A stretch of 64,000 nucleotides of DNA from Filobasidium wieringae (lineage: Eukaryota > Basidiomycota > Tremellomycetes > Filobasidiales > Filobasidiaceae), in NCBI GenBank assembly GCA_001600055.1, contig BCIV01000020.1, positions 21,553 to 85,552 on the forward strand, given 5' to 3'. The notes beneath the pieces are model-generated. The model worked only from the letters and a program-made list of their open reading frames with translations, ran no database searches and was not told the DNA's origin. A program made the position numbers and the translations under genes. Position 1 is the stretch's first letter. Every line of letters begins with the position of its first letter. Positions 46,753 through 59,200 of this stretch are shown here, in pieces.

Positions 46753-49100
46753 TCATGAACCCACGTTCGCCATCACATGCTTCAACCTCTGTCTCAGCGC
46801 TTGGTCTCTCTCTTCCAGGCTGCTATCGCGGCGGACTGATGAACTACGATGACCATCTTTCGAAGCGGTCCCTGTGAGGACTGTTGTCGGTACGGTGACG
46901 GCAGGAGCGGTAGGAGGCAATGGCAGAGTGCTGCCGAGAGATACAGAATAACCTGTCACCTCACTATCTTTCGATTCTGATAACGGGTTGTAGCCAGGCG
47001 ATCGGTCCTCTGCCATCACGGTCTGCGATACGAGTCCGTCTTTCTTTCCGTGTTGACATTCGGCTTGAGCCCTTGTCGATGACTGCATGTTACCTGATAT
47101 ATACTCCACCGTCTCTGTGCACACTGCTCTCCTCTGCCAGCGTCTTCTTCTCGTATACTATGGAAACCTAATATGAGCCCTTGTAGAACAGCGTGAGAAG
47201 CAAACGAAATCAACACACCCTGCCCATGCCACCCTTTGGTCCCATGTTTTCCCACTTGTTGTCGCCATAACTCCAGCCATCAAGGTCTGTGCCCACATTG
47301 AGGTCCGCTGGAACGTTCAATGTGTTCCCAGATCCGATCGCAGCAGTAGGATTGGCCATATTGGACGGACCAAGTCCAGTTCCTGCGTGTTGTAGCAAGC
47401 TGACAAGGTCCGACCCGGCAGACGATTTACGTCGTGTGTCTTCTGAGGAGATTCGCCTCCCGAGATTATCATGATTGAACGAGTCGTGGTTGTCACTGAA
47501 TTCTCCGGATAAAGGACGCTTTGAATTGTTCGACGGAGTCACGGAGGGAGTGGCATTGGAAGCCATAGTACGAGCTTTGAGTCTTTCCAATCCTTTGACG
47601 AATGCCTGTTCTGCGATGCCTTTTTTGGGTTCCTCTGAATTGTGAGCCGGAGATGATGCCACTTGATTGTCAGCGAACGACATAGACGAAGATCTAGTAT
47701 GGTTGTTATGATTGATTGATCCGACAGGCGTAGAAATTGGCTGGCTTAGGCTCTGTCCTCCTCCAATCTTCTTGACAGCCGACCAGTCTTCATCGAGCCA
47801 TCGCCAACGGCTGACTCGTTTTGATCGCCCGTTCGGGTCGTCTTTCCGAGGTTCTGGAAGATACATCACGCTCTCACTAGGCAGAGTGAACCCGGTTGGG
47901 GGCGTAGAGGGGTGAAGATAGGCATCACACCAGGAGGGTCGCTCTTGAGGTAGCAAGGCGGACGTCCAGTCCAGACCCATCCACCAACGCTGGTTCTCTT
48001 GCAGTTCGAAAAGAAAATACAAAGCGGGCGAAGTTGATCCAATCGAAGGACGTTCGGCAATTGGATCCTCTGCATGTTCATCTTCGATAGCAGAACCAGC
48101 AAGGAGGGTTGGTAAAGGATCGGGTCGGAGTCTAAATGCGAACGAAGGTCTTCTGCTCGTGACCCACTTTCGTCTGAGCCAAGTTCGCACTGATAGCGAT
48201 TCTGCCTCGCCCGCCATAGCAACAGAGTCGGACGGAGGTGGAGAACCGAAAATGCAAAGAAATAGTAGTGTGGCGAATCGGCGGAGCAGTAGTGATTTGG
48301 ACAACAGGGCATACATTGTCTTGATGTAAGGTGAATGCGCCAGTATGAGGGCAGAACCAAGAAGGGCTAACGTCTAGAGAGGATGATCAATCCCGTTAGA
48401 TAGACAGAACTTAGAAGGTTCAACGACTCACAGATCTTCCTCCCAATATGTAGTTTATGCTTGCCCATGCCGCCCATGAGGTTAAGCCTCCTCGAATGAG
48501 ACGTTTGCTGCCAAGAGACCGCCAACTCTCCAACCAGTCACGCTGCTTGGAGGTCAGTATAGTAGAGGGCAACATCGAATTGATGTCATGGAGGTGGGAT
48601 AGTGTAAGCAGCACGGTCTGCGGAGTGACAGGATCTGCCTGAGAATGAAGCAATGGGGAACCAAGATTGATTGACGGAGGTCGCAAAGAGGGAGTTGTGG
48701 GTAAAGGAAGGAAGGGTAACAACAAGATGATTGGGAGAAACAATCTACAAAAGATACCCGGTCATATGAGCCTGGATGCGAGTACAGACGCAGTCGCACC
48801 TACTGACTTCCAAAGGGCGGCACCTCCGAGACAAACAGCCCACCAGGTACCTAGAAGAAGCCAACTGTCCACAGGAGAGGATGATTTCCAGCACAAGATC
48901 TGTAATAGGTGTTTCGACCAGCGTATCGGCCGACCGAAAAGGACAAGCAAGCGTAAGATAGGAGTGGGTATCGCTCCTACAATCTGGTCTGTCTGCCCAT
49001 CGACAGCATGTATGGCCATCGGCTGAGCGTGGACACTCGAAGGCGATGCGTGACTTGATACCTCGGGAGGAACTCGATTCGTATCTATCGTTTGGGCCAT
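46753..49100 (-). CDS. DysF-domain peroxisomal membrane peroxin (Pex24/Pex28-32 family)
   Basis: Likely an integral ER/peroxisome membrane protein controlling peroxisome number. Start ATG 49100 (MAQTIDTNRVPPEV). The N-terminal reticulon-like region has hydrophobic stretches (ILRLLVLFGRPI, DSWLLLGTWWAVCLGGAALW, FLPIILLLPFLPLP). Mid-protein carries WLESWRSLGSKRLIRGG. The large exon 48316-47210 holds the dysferlin-type repeat pair: FELQENQRWWMGLDWTSALL with PSWCD (about 48010-47930), and VSRWRWLDEDW (about 47815). A low-complexity Ser/Asn linker follows. The final exon, from about 47160, opens with YTRRRRWQRRA, the second DysF-C motif, and ends ALRQRLKHVMANVGS (stop 46753). Arrangement matches fungal Pex24/Pex30-type proteins; the exact orthologue is uncertain. 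Confidence 0.83.
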
Positions 49101-49612
49101 CTTGGCGAAGCGTCGACTTGTTCAAGCGGTGGTTGGTTATAAAGGTCTGTTGGCCAGAGTGATGTATCAGTGATGGTCTTTCCCGACTGTAAACTGCTGG
49201 CTGGACAAGCCAACTTGCGACTCGACCATCGGGAGAAGGCGATGACGAATGCTTCATAACATTCGCTTACGTGATCCGGGCTGTCCTAGGCAGACCCGAA
49301 CCTGGCCTCTGTTACCCGTGACAGTACGGCAATCAATCGAGATATGTGAAGGCTGATCACGTCGATAGCGGGTGCCAACGTAGCAGTTTAAAACAACATG
49401 AGACGAAACTGTATGCCCTGATGGTCTGAAGTGTGACTAGTGTGATCGTATTATATCATCATGGATTCTCATTGGTCTTAACAATATGCTGTCAGGAATG
49501 GTGTCTGCAACTCTACAAGGTCAAGGAAGTCGCTGTCAATCCGTGTTTGCACCATACCAACTCTTGGGGAAACTCACTATTCCTAATGGTGATGATATGC
49601 CTTTGCTGCGCT
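49101..49612. other. Intergenic, nothing recognised
   Basis: About 510 bp between two minus-strand genes: upstream of the peroxin and downstream of eIF4G. Confidence 0.5.
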
Positions 49613-52600
49613 CTATCCGCTGCGCAACTTCTGTACCTGTGCTTTCAATTTGTCGCCAGGCTTTACCATCGGCTCGCCCAGCACTTCGACCGCATCAGCA
49701 AGGGTTTCCACATCGGAATCTGGCAAGTTCGCGGATATGATCAATTGAGCCGCGAAGTTGTACGCTTGTGGGACATCGATCGCTAGGTCGTCCAAAAGCT
49801 CGACCGAAGGCAGAAGTCTGGAAGACGCACTGACCGAGTCAGAATTCGCTCAAAAAAGAAACGTCACCAAGGAACGACTTACCCTTGCTTTACAGCTTCA
49901 GCTTGTAACACGCCAGCTGCAATGGCCTTAGTGAAAGCCTCGGCGACCAATTTGGTGTCTTCTGCACTGGACAATCTGAATACATCGTCCACAAGTTGCC
50001 GTGCGAGATCGCTGCGCGCATCTTCAGACAGGTTTTCGAAGTATGTAACCACATCGTCCGTATTTCGAGTTCCGATGGTTCCCTTCTCACCCCAGAACTC
50101 AGCCAAATCAGCCTTGATCTTGCGCTCGACGTCCTCTTTGGATTGAGCCTCAGGCGCGGTCTCCTCCTCGCCGATGTTGGCGCTTGAGACAGTACGAGGA
50201 GCCAATACTAGCTTCTTCCTCTGCGGTGCTTCTGCTCCACCGGCACCCTCCTCTACCGAGCTCATCTCGCCAGACGCATCAGCATCTCGTAAGGCGCTGA
50301 ACATATTGCTTGTCGAAGCGGACCGGCTCATGGGGGGCGTGACATCGCCAGTCTTTGGCTTCTTTTTGTTTGCGAAGACAGATGATGGCCCGAACGTAGA
50401 AGGTCCGCCGCCAATCTTGATATTACCAAACCCGGTCATATCTGCTGCCTTTGGTGGTGGTCGGTTTCCAACAGATTGCCATTGATCATTTGCACCAGGC
50501 ATTCCTCCAAATCCGGATCGTTGGTCCCCTCGTTTGGAACCGCTACGAGACATGTTTCCGTCTCTGTTCATGGGCGCGTTGGCCGCAGCTCGAGCGGCGT
50601 CGGCGTGCTCTTTAGCAGCCTGGAAGATAGATGTTTTAGAGGCCTGATCGGGAGTTTATGTATCGAACGAACGAGCTTACCTGTCTGTGCACCTCATCGA
50701 TCGTCATAGGACCGCTCTGAGATTGGTTGGTCCTAGACTTCCAGCCGTTATCGTACGACTCGATCACATCCTGAAAGCACAATATGAGAATGAAAATATT
50801 GCGCCTGATCATGAATTAACTTACCATCAACATGAATCGCATTCGAGAAGAGATATTTGGGCTCTGACTCATTTCGGTCATTCGAGAGATGAAAACGTTC
50901 AGGGTTCCAGCGGCCGCAGCGCTAGTCCTCTGGATCTTGCTACCAACGGTGGATATCAATTGACACAGTGATTCGACATCTTCCTCATCAGGATTGACGA
51001 TATTGTGCAAAAGCTTCACAATGCATGCATTCATGATCTTGAGCGACAACATGTCCAATTTGAACAGTTCTCCGACGAATTTGACCAACCCAAGACCTTG
51101 TCGCTTGGCGGCTTGTTCGGCGTAGTATTCGTCTGAGAACTTGAATTCCTCAACTTGCTGTCCAGCGGCGATAGCTTCATCGTGGGCTGCCTTGTTTTTC
51201 TCGTCCTCTGAAGCCTTGCTCTTAGCAGCAGCCGATGCGTCTTCCTTATTTTTCCAACCTCTTTCGAAGTCCTCTTGACATCGATTTAACAGATACTTTC
51301 GGAACAGTACCCCTCCTGCCAATGGTGTGCCATCTGCACTGGTGACCTGCTCGTCCTTGATCTCTGAACTTAGCGTTTCAAGTAGTTTGTGACAAAGCTC
51401 AGCATACATGCTTGACCAGAACTGTTCGTCCTTGGCTTTCTCGAAAATCAACTTGATCACCAGGCGAAGAGTCTGACCATCATTTTCGGCAATTGACTTG
51501 TTACCCCATTCCAAAATTTGATTGGAAATAGACACGAACTTCTCCTTCGTAAGCTTGTTGAGGAGACCCTTGACCTTTCTTTCGATGTATTCAGGGGATG
51601 ACTCGTCGATAGCGCCAGGTCGCCGTGATTGGACACCTGGAGTCCATCGGTTTGCTGACATCTCGAGAGGTGCAACATCAGCATCAAGTTGAGAAGTTGA
51701 AGCAGGGGGTGGTCCGCGTGGTTCTCCTCTCCGTTTACCACGAGCGCTTCCAGTTCTACTAGACTCTCGACCTACAGCAGGAGCCATCATAGACATTCCA
51801 GCAGGACCCGATTGGCTGGGACTGCGCGTCATGCCTGGGGTGTTTCGAGCTGAACCGAATGCACTACCCATATTGTTAATACGAGAAGCAGCCATCCGTT
51901 CCTCACTCGTTGCTGCTGGCCTGTTGAACGACCCCATACCGAAGCTGCCCATGCCGCCAGCACTCTTTCCTCCGAACGATCCCATTCCCCCTGGACCTCC
52001 TCCCATACCTGAACCTCGGGGGCCTCCCATCTGGCTGCCAGATCGTTGGCCGCCTCTGCTGCTCCCACCACGGCCCATGCTGCTATGGTCTTTCTCCATG
52101 CCAAGTTGATCAAGAGGGGGAAGAGAGTCTGGCTTGCCCTGGCAGACGCCCATAAATTGTAATAGGAACTCTCGATCGTACCTGAATTTGCCTGCAGTAG
52201 CGTGAGCGTTGAGACCAGTTTTGGGAGAGTGGGTACCAGATGGATATACGACATTGTCCAGACTGTCGATGGGCCGAGCGGTCAATAGTGCTTGAGCTGA
52301 AGCGGAACCTTGCTGAGTCGACTCGTTAGTAGGTAAATCGAGAGCGGTTGGGGCACCTTTTCGGGCAAATGATGCGGGCTTCGCAGGAAGACCAGCATGC
52401 GCGAGAGAGGGGGATGCAGTCGGAGATGGAGCGAGACTGGAAACACCTTCTGAGGAAGTACCTAAAGCGGGGTTAGCCTGTACAGATGAAGGAGCACGAG
52501 CGCTTTCCAGAACCTCGGCAGATGGCTTGGAGGGCAATCCCGCGATAACGGGTTTAGCCTCGGCATCTTGACTTTCCAAGATGTCGGCCTCAGTCCTTTT

Positions 52601-54729
52601 GCTGGCCTCTGCTTCTTTGCGTTGTTCCGCAGCCTCTTCTCGAGCTTTCGAATCCGCAGCAGTCAATTCCGCTTGCTGCTTCTCGAGCGCTTCCGCTTGA
52701 GCCTTCTCTTCAGCGATACGAGACTCCTCCGCACGCTTGAGGTGGGGATGGGAAAGTCTTAGCGAATGCAGATCCCTCAGCACAACCAGATTGAGAACTC
52801 ACCTTTTCCTCGGCGGCTGCCGTCTCTAGTTCAGCCTTTTCTTTGAGTTCCGCTTCCTCCTTTACCTTACGGGCCGTCTCCCTTTCTTTCCGCTCCGCCT
52901 CTTCTTTCTCCTCTAGGGCTTTGCGCTTCTTGCTCGACTCAAGATCTGCTATACGCTTCGCTTTTTGCGCTTCCGTTTCCATCCTCACAACAACTGGCAT
53001 GGAAGGCAGTTGAGCCTTGGCTGGTGGCGTCGGCGTCGCCGGAACTGCTGGTACCTCTGCAGGCTGTCCAGGAGTTTTAAGTTCCTTTGCAGCTGAAGCC
53101 AAATCAATTGCGGTCCCATCTTCCCGAGTGATCTTGATGGTGGATGACTTCGCCCGCGGGACGAACGCGTTGGCGGAAGCTGTCAGATTCGCTGAGGGAG
53201 AACTCATGTGACCGGGAGTAAAAGGTTGGCCAGGCTGGAACGAGGCTGGCCGAGCATGAGCCTGTGCGGGTGTCGATGGTCCGGAAGTCTGAGAAGAAAC
53301 GGAATAGTTGCTGTTGTTGTGGTTGGGGACCGGTCGACCGACTCCTGGTGTAGCCCCAGTACCGCTGGCGGTTGGAGCGGCGTGCGAAGGCGCTGGTGAT
53401 CCGACGTTCGCTGACACGTTACCTAGTCGTGGAGACAGGGGAGTTGAGGCGGGGGCGGACCCTTGCCCAGTTTGCCACTGTCCCTGACTATAGGCGGACT
53501 CAGGAGCGTAATACCCGTATGCATAATAACCCTGAGGTCCACCGTAGGGCATACCTGGATATCCAGGGCCCCCATGCTGCTGACCGGGGTGCATACCATA
53601 GGCGTGGACCTGTTGAGCTCGATTTCCCTGAGGTCCCATCTGAGATGAAGGACCCCTTGCTGCATTGTGTGAAGGCGCGCCTGGTCTAAAGGCAGACGAT
53701 CCCGGCGCGTAAGGATTAGTACCAGGAGGCTGCTGATGACCCATTATGGGCGATCTAGGGTTTTGAGCGGGTATTGAGGAGGCGGAAGGCGACCCGTTGG
53801 GTCTTGGTGGGTTGGGACCACTGGAAGCACCTCCAGCAGGTGCGGTTTGGCTGGATGGCATAAAGGGACTAAGAGGTTGTCCTGAAGATCCGATTCTCAG
53901 CGGTCTCCCCTGAGCGTCATAACCTCCTGCTTGCTGCATCATCGGCTGATTTGAGTTGGGTCTGAAACCTGAATTGCTCGTACTACTTGACGAGCTGGCC
54001 TGACCAGTCGAACCGCCAGGGGCGGCGGGCATCTGGAACAGCTTATTCACATCGAATTTTGACCCAGCCGCCGGAGCAGGTTTACGGCCGAGGATGCCGT
54101 TCTTCTCCACTTTTTCAGCGTCTGCTGCTTCAACAGTGCCAAAACTCTTGACGCCATCGCTAGAACCTAGATGAGAGCCAATAGTCGGGTTGGCCGCCGG
54201 GGACGAGGAAAGTTCTGCATTGGGATTGGACACCGAACCGAAATTAATCCCAACGGCAGATGCAGCTATCAACAGGATGAAAGTCAGCTTTGTGATTTAG
54301 CTTCGAGCTCTGTGGCTCCTGCTTACTTCGGTTACTCATGCTGATGGGTTTAGAGTTAGAAGTTTGGTTTGCCTGAGACGCAGCGTTGGAGTAAGGCCCT
54401 ACTGCCTGAGCAGAAGCGTGGTCACCATTGTGTTCGCCGCCCACAGCAAGTACGCTGGATTTGCGGGAATGGGCTGACTGTCCGGCTTGTCTGGTGGATT
54501 GGGCTAGTGCATTCTTGACTTGTTGCTGCTGCGGTGGCACTGCTTGAAGGGATGCGTGTTTGGGGTTGGGTGTACCGCTGGGAGAGGCGGTAGTGGAGTT
54601 TACAGCTGAATGAGAAGGTGTTGCGGCGGTTGAAGGAGGACCACGAGCCCAGGCAGAAGCGGAGGATTTCAAAGCGCTAGCGGACGATGTGAGAGATGCA
54701 GAGTTGGAAGTGGAAGTGGGTTTGCTCAT
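49613..54729 (-). CDS. Translation initiation factor eIF4G
   Basis: Large cytosolic scaffold (about 1,600 residues) bridging the cap-binding protein, helicase, poly(A)-binding protein and 40S subunit. ATG at 54729 (MSKPTSTSNSAS). The N-terminal half is low-complexity Ser/Pro/Gly/Gln/Asn. A charged coiled-coil-like stretch (KRIADLESSKKRKALEEKEEAERKE region, about 52960-52600) is next. The eIF4E-binding motif is YDREFLLQF (about 52175). Then comes a Gly/Met/Arg-rich RNA-binding region (about 52080-51900). The MIF4G domain begins at about 51590 (YIERKVKGLLNKLTKEKFVSIS) and runs past FRKYLLNRCQEDFE and GLVKFVGELFKLDML. A C-terminal MA3-like region (DVERKIKADLAEFWGEKGT, then QLVDDVFRLSS) lies at about 50130-49900. 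The last exon stops at 49613. Domain order matches fungal eIF4G. Introns near 54250, 52790, 50800 and 49850. Confidence 0.92.
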
Positions 54730-56230
54730 TGATTTTCAGTTGATGCAAAGACGATCCGAAAGGTGCGTGTATGTAGGTGTCGTGTCGTGGATACGGAAAG
54801 GTTCGTTAGAGCCTTCTTTTGATTGCTTTGTTGATAGATCGAGAAAATAGCGTCAGGATTGATTAGAAGTCCGATCAGGCGTAGGTCTGGAAGGGGCGAC
54901 TAACAGATGCAAGGGTAATTGGCTATAGAGGAACTGTATGACAGCCCTGTGATGTCAATTCAAGATGGTATTGCGAGTGCTGTCAAGAAGCGAGGCGTAC
55001 TGTTCTTGCTTTACTTTGCTTGTTCGTCGTACAAACCCGGAAACCTATACATCAGGGAACCAGAGGATCAGAACAGGAAGAGTGATGATCTTTGAAGGTC
55101 AGGATTCACGGTTTTGTCGTCGTAGCCCTATTACCTGCAGTATGAACCGAACGTAAATGCGTCGGCCGGTGTTTGCGAGGAAGGAGGAGAGGATGAGCAA
55201 GTCAAGGTGTCCTGATCCTGCGATGGCGAGGATAGGTGACTATTTCAATTGTCTAGTCTAATCTGTCACTGTCTCCTGGAGTGGTGACAGGATACGATGA
55301 GAGGGAAGGGAGAGAAAAGGAGAGAGTCTATACCAGGGAAGCTCAAGCGATTGAACTCGGTCTCGATTTCGCGGAAATGGATGGAAAGTGAGAAAAGCGA
55401 GGCGGAGATGAGCAGTTGACGACGAGTCCGCGCTCCAGAAGCCGGCAGCAAGCATTCGACCGAGTGTATATTCAGAGTCGCGGAAGTGATCGAGACGATG
55501 CGACGAGAGATCCAGAAACGATGCAGCTACAACCGTGAAGCGACATGGAACGTCAGACGGAGTGGTTTCTCATCGGTGTAGATAAGAAAGTGGATGGCAT
55601 GCTGATCAGCGACTGTTGTGCGACGAAAAACAAGCATGTGATCGAGGGGGGTTTGGAGAGGTGGGCGACGTGTATGCCGCTGGGCGACGCGTATCAGCGA
55701 TGCGACAATATAACAGTGCTAGTGTGCTGCGCAACCGATTGACTACGGACTGGCCTCTGACCTCCAGCCAAAGCCTCAGCCTCTACTTTTGATGAATTGA
55801 TCATTGTCAACAGGACCCAGCTGTTACCAGCCAGCTTGCAGTCTTAACCCGCTTCCTACCTTGTGGATCAACAGCCGCCCGGTGATAGCCTACCGCTCCC
55901 TTTACATCCTGTTCAAGAACTTGCCCACCCACACTCCAAGCTGGATTTCTCAACTTCCTCTTCGTTCTCGACTCGATCGAGCGTGTCTCAGACTCCAATT
56001 ACAATAGGAAATTCTCCTCCGGGGTCAAACCTTCAACGTCACGGTATCGAAAGCTGAGATGGCACCCCCCATCGAGCACGATTAGGAGCTAGTCCCACAG
56101 ATTCCGTCACCAGCAGTATTGGTACGGGGCCGACAGATCGAATTTGTATCCCCCAACTACTTCCTGGGTCGAAACTACATCGAACGAATCCTCGCGCACA
56201 AATCTGAACAAAGCATACCATAAATTGACG
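54730..56230. other. Divergent intergenic region between eIF4G and EST1/SMG6
   Basis: About 1.5 kb shared upstream region. Several short open frames, none convincing; part may be long 5' leaders. Confidence 0.5.
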
Positions 56231-59200
56231 ATGTTGGATGAGACTAGCTCGCGGCAGCTCGAACATCACTCGGCTACTCGGCCAGCTAGACTAGAAAGCC
56301 GTGCTGGAGAAAGTAAAGCTACCGGTAGTAATTTTCTCGACAAAATTGTTGCTGCACAACGCAGGCAAGCTTCTGGTGCAGGAACTCGTCGCTCCGGTTC
56401 AAGAGCGCTGGAGGTCAACAATCATCGCGCGCTCGCCCAGACTCAATCAATGCCGCCGCTCGAAGGAACTACCGAGATTCGACCTCCTTTGCACCCTTCC
56501 TCAGACGGAATCAGTGGAGGAATGAACAACATACTGGGGGCCGATCGCTCGTTGCTGAATCGTGAAAAGGTGATTGACGATCGTCTCAATGGAGATCGAG
56601 CCGATCCAACGTTCACGTCAGGGGTTCTCCAACGAAAGCAATCTACCGTACCCGTGAATACGAGAGACTTGCGTCGTTACCATTCTCAGCCCATACCGGA
56701 TAACAAGGGCATCCATCATGCAGAAACGTCTAACGATCAAATTTATCAGAACAGTGAGGAGGAAGATTTCGCTAGAGAACCCATGGACAAGGGTCGGGCA
56801 CGTCATGGGCTCGGTGTCGCTGAACACCTGCGACGAGAGAACTCGCAGCACCCGGCGAGCCGGGATGATGACCTACCTTCTGACAGATGGAATGCCGCGG
56901 CGTCGTCGACACCTTCCGCCTCTGTGGGTCGCTCCGCCTCGACCGTTCGTACGACTCAGCCTTCCAGCACCAGCGTTCAAGCTCGAGCGAGTATATGGAA
57001 CCGTGACCTTGCGTCTGGACTTACGTCTCGTTCCGGACAGGAAGGGCCGTATCAAGGAGCCGGACCTATGCGAAAGCTATTTAACCCTAGCCTACATGAC
57101 CCGCTCAAGTTCCAAAAGACCAATTCTGCGCCTAGTACAGGTACAGGATCCAATACCACTGCGAGCAGCGCCCTTCTCAGCGGTTCTATTCGTACACTGG
57201 CCACGAACAGAGATTCTAGTCGAGGACTCAAGCAGGTGGTTACAAATCCTGTTCCTGCAGTCGCGGAGCATGAGCACGAACTTGATGATGCCCAGTTCGT
57301 ACGTCGCCGCACCGTTGCCAGGACGCACGGAGAGGCAAGACCGGTCACGACCAAGATTTACGATCCAGTTCGTGAAGATGAATCAGCTGGCGATCGTATA
57401 CGAGAGAGGCTCAAACGGCGAGAGGGCAGTGATAAAGGTAGCCTAACGGCTTCGCAACGTAAGCGTTCGGAGACTAAGAGTCGCAGTAGTCGCAGCAGTG
57501 AGGGTAGCGAGAGTTTGAAAGATAGAGATCGTGGTCGTGGTAAAAGGTGATTCCGTTTCGGAAGAGTAATGCTGAGGATTTACGTCTGACCAAGTCGACG
57601 GCGTTTACCGATAGTGATACCGGGATCATGCCAAGGTTACGAGAAGCCTATAAGGCTATCCAGGCACTAGAGCAGAGTTTGTCGGACTTGCATCGTCGAA
57701 TGTCCACCGATCCGTCTGGTGGATTACGTGTCTTGATACACTTCAAGGGCGCAAACCCACGGTCCGCAGAACCGTCGACCTTGGTCTTTGAACCGAATCT
57801 AGGAACAGGTGCTGCAGGTATTTTACGACAAGCCGAAGATGCCCAGGAGTTTTCTAGACACGAATCAAAATCATCTCCGACAGTTGCTGCGTATGACAGC
57901 CAGCAACATCCGCTTTCAACCGCGGAGGAGAACGAGGCATGGGTAGACCTCGCTCTTCGCCACAAGCGCTTGGCTGACGCTCATCACGACTTCCTGATAT
58001 TATGTTCGGATCCGCTAATCCCGGCCTCCCTTCATAATCTTCCTGTCAAATATAACATCCCCACTCGACTCTGGCAGACTGCTTTCCATTTATTGCTGGA
58101 AAGGATGCGTCACACATGGGTAGTTGACTCGCCGGCTGTCAGAGAAACCCCATACAGCGTCAATCGTCTGACGAACATAACATTTCCGCCCTCGGAAGAT
58201 CCGGTAAAGTCTTTGGTGTTAGATCATCTTACTGACTTCATATACGATGCGTACTCGTTCTATACCAATTTACTGGAGGAGACGAGTTTGGCCAACTTCA
58301 AAACAGCCTGGCTTGAAGCTCTTGGCGATCTTGCACGATATCGAATGGCAGTGGCAGCTCACGTCACGGCATTGGCGAGGCCTAGCGTCGCGACAAAGCA
58401 CACGCCAACTATCAACGCCGTATTAGGAAGAATAGATGATGACATCCCTTGCTCTGGCGCAAGCATAGGAGCTGAGGTGGCTGACAACTGGGATGTTGAA
58501 GAACGCGAAACTTGGAGAATTACCGCTCGAGATTGGTACGTGTTAGGCCTCGTGGATAAACCAGGAGAAGGACGATTGCATCATCACCTTGGGCTTCTCT
58601 GCCGGGATGTCCGGGGAGAGGAAATCCGAGCATTGTATCACTTCACGAAGAGGTGCGTAGATTGGTCTCCTTGAAGGATTGAGCTGAATCAAATCTTCCA
58701 GCCTCACCGCATCGCACCCTTATATCACAAGCAAAGAATCGATTCTACCTCTCTTCGATATGTCGATTCAAAAACGCCGGTCCATCCCGGAAGCTGGCAC
58801 TGCTGATCTATTTCTATTGCTTCATGGCATGATCTTCACTCGAATCCAGCTGGATGATTTCGATCAAGTCTTTGATAGATTGAGAGAGCGTCTCGAGGAA
58901 GATGCCCATGCCAGTCGCTCGCACGTCTTTTCCCAGCATGACTCGATCTCGCAATCCACGTGGTTGACAATGGCCGTCATTAACATCTCCGCAATCATGC
59001 AGTACGGCTCTGAGGAAGGCTACCTGCGTAAAACTTTGGCAGAAGAGTCGACTCATAGGAAGACGTCAAGAGCAGTCATTGCTGGCGATATAGCTGCCCC
59101 CGTCAATCCATCTACTGGGCTAATGTCGGTGGCCGGAAAAATGCGTGCTCAAGAAGCTTCTGAAGCTGCCACGCCGGGTGACTCAACCCTCACGGCTTCA

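Noticed and set aside
57540..57620. Stop codon between two long EST1/SMG6 frames, suggesting two genes or a frameshift
   Set aside because: A 68-nt GT..AG intron (57547-57614) joins the frames in phase, and family motifs continue, so one gene is simpler. Transcript data could still show otherwise.
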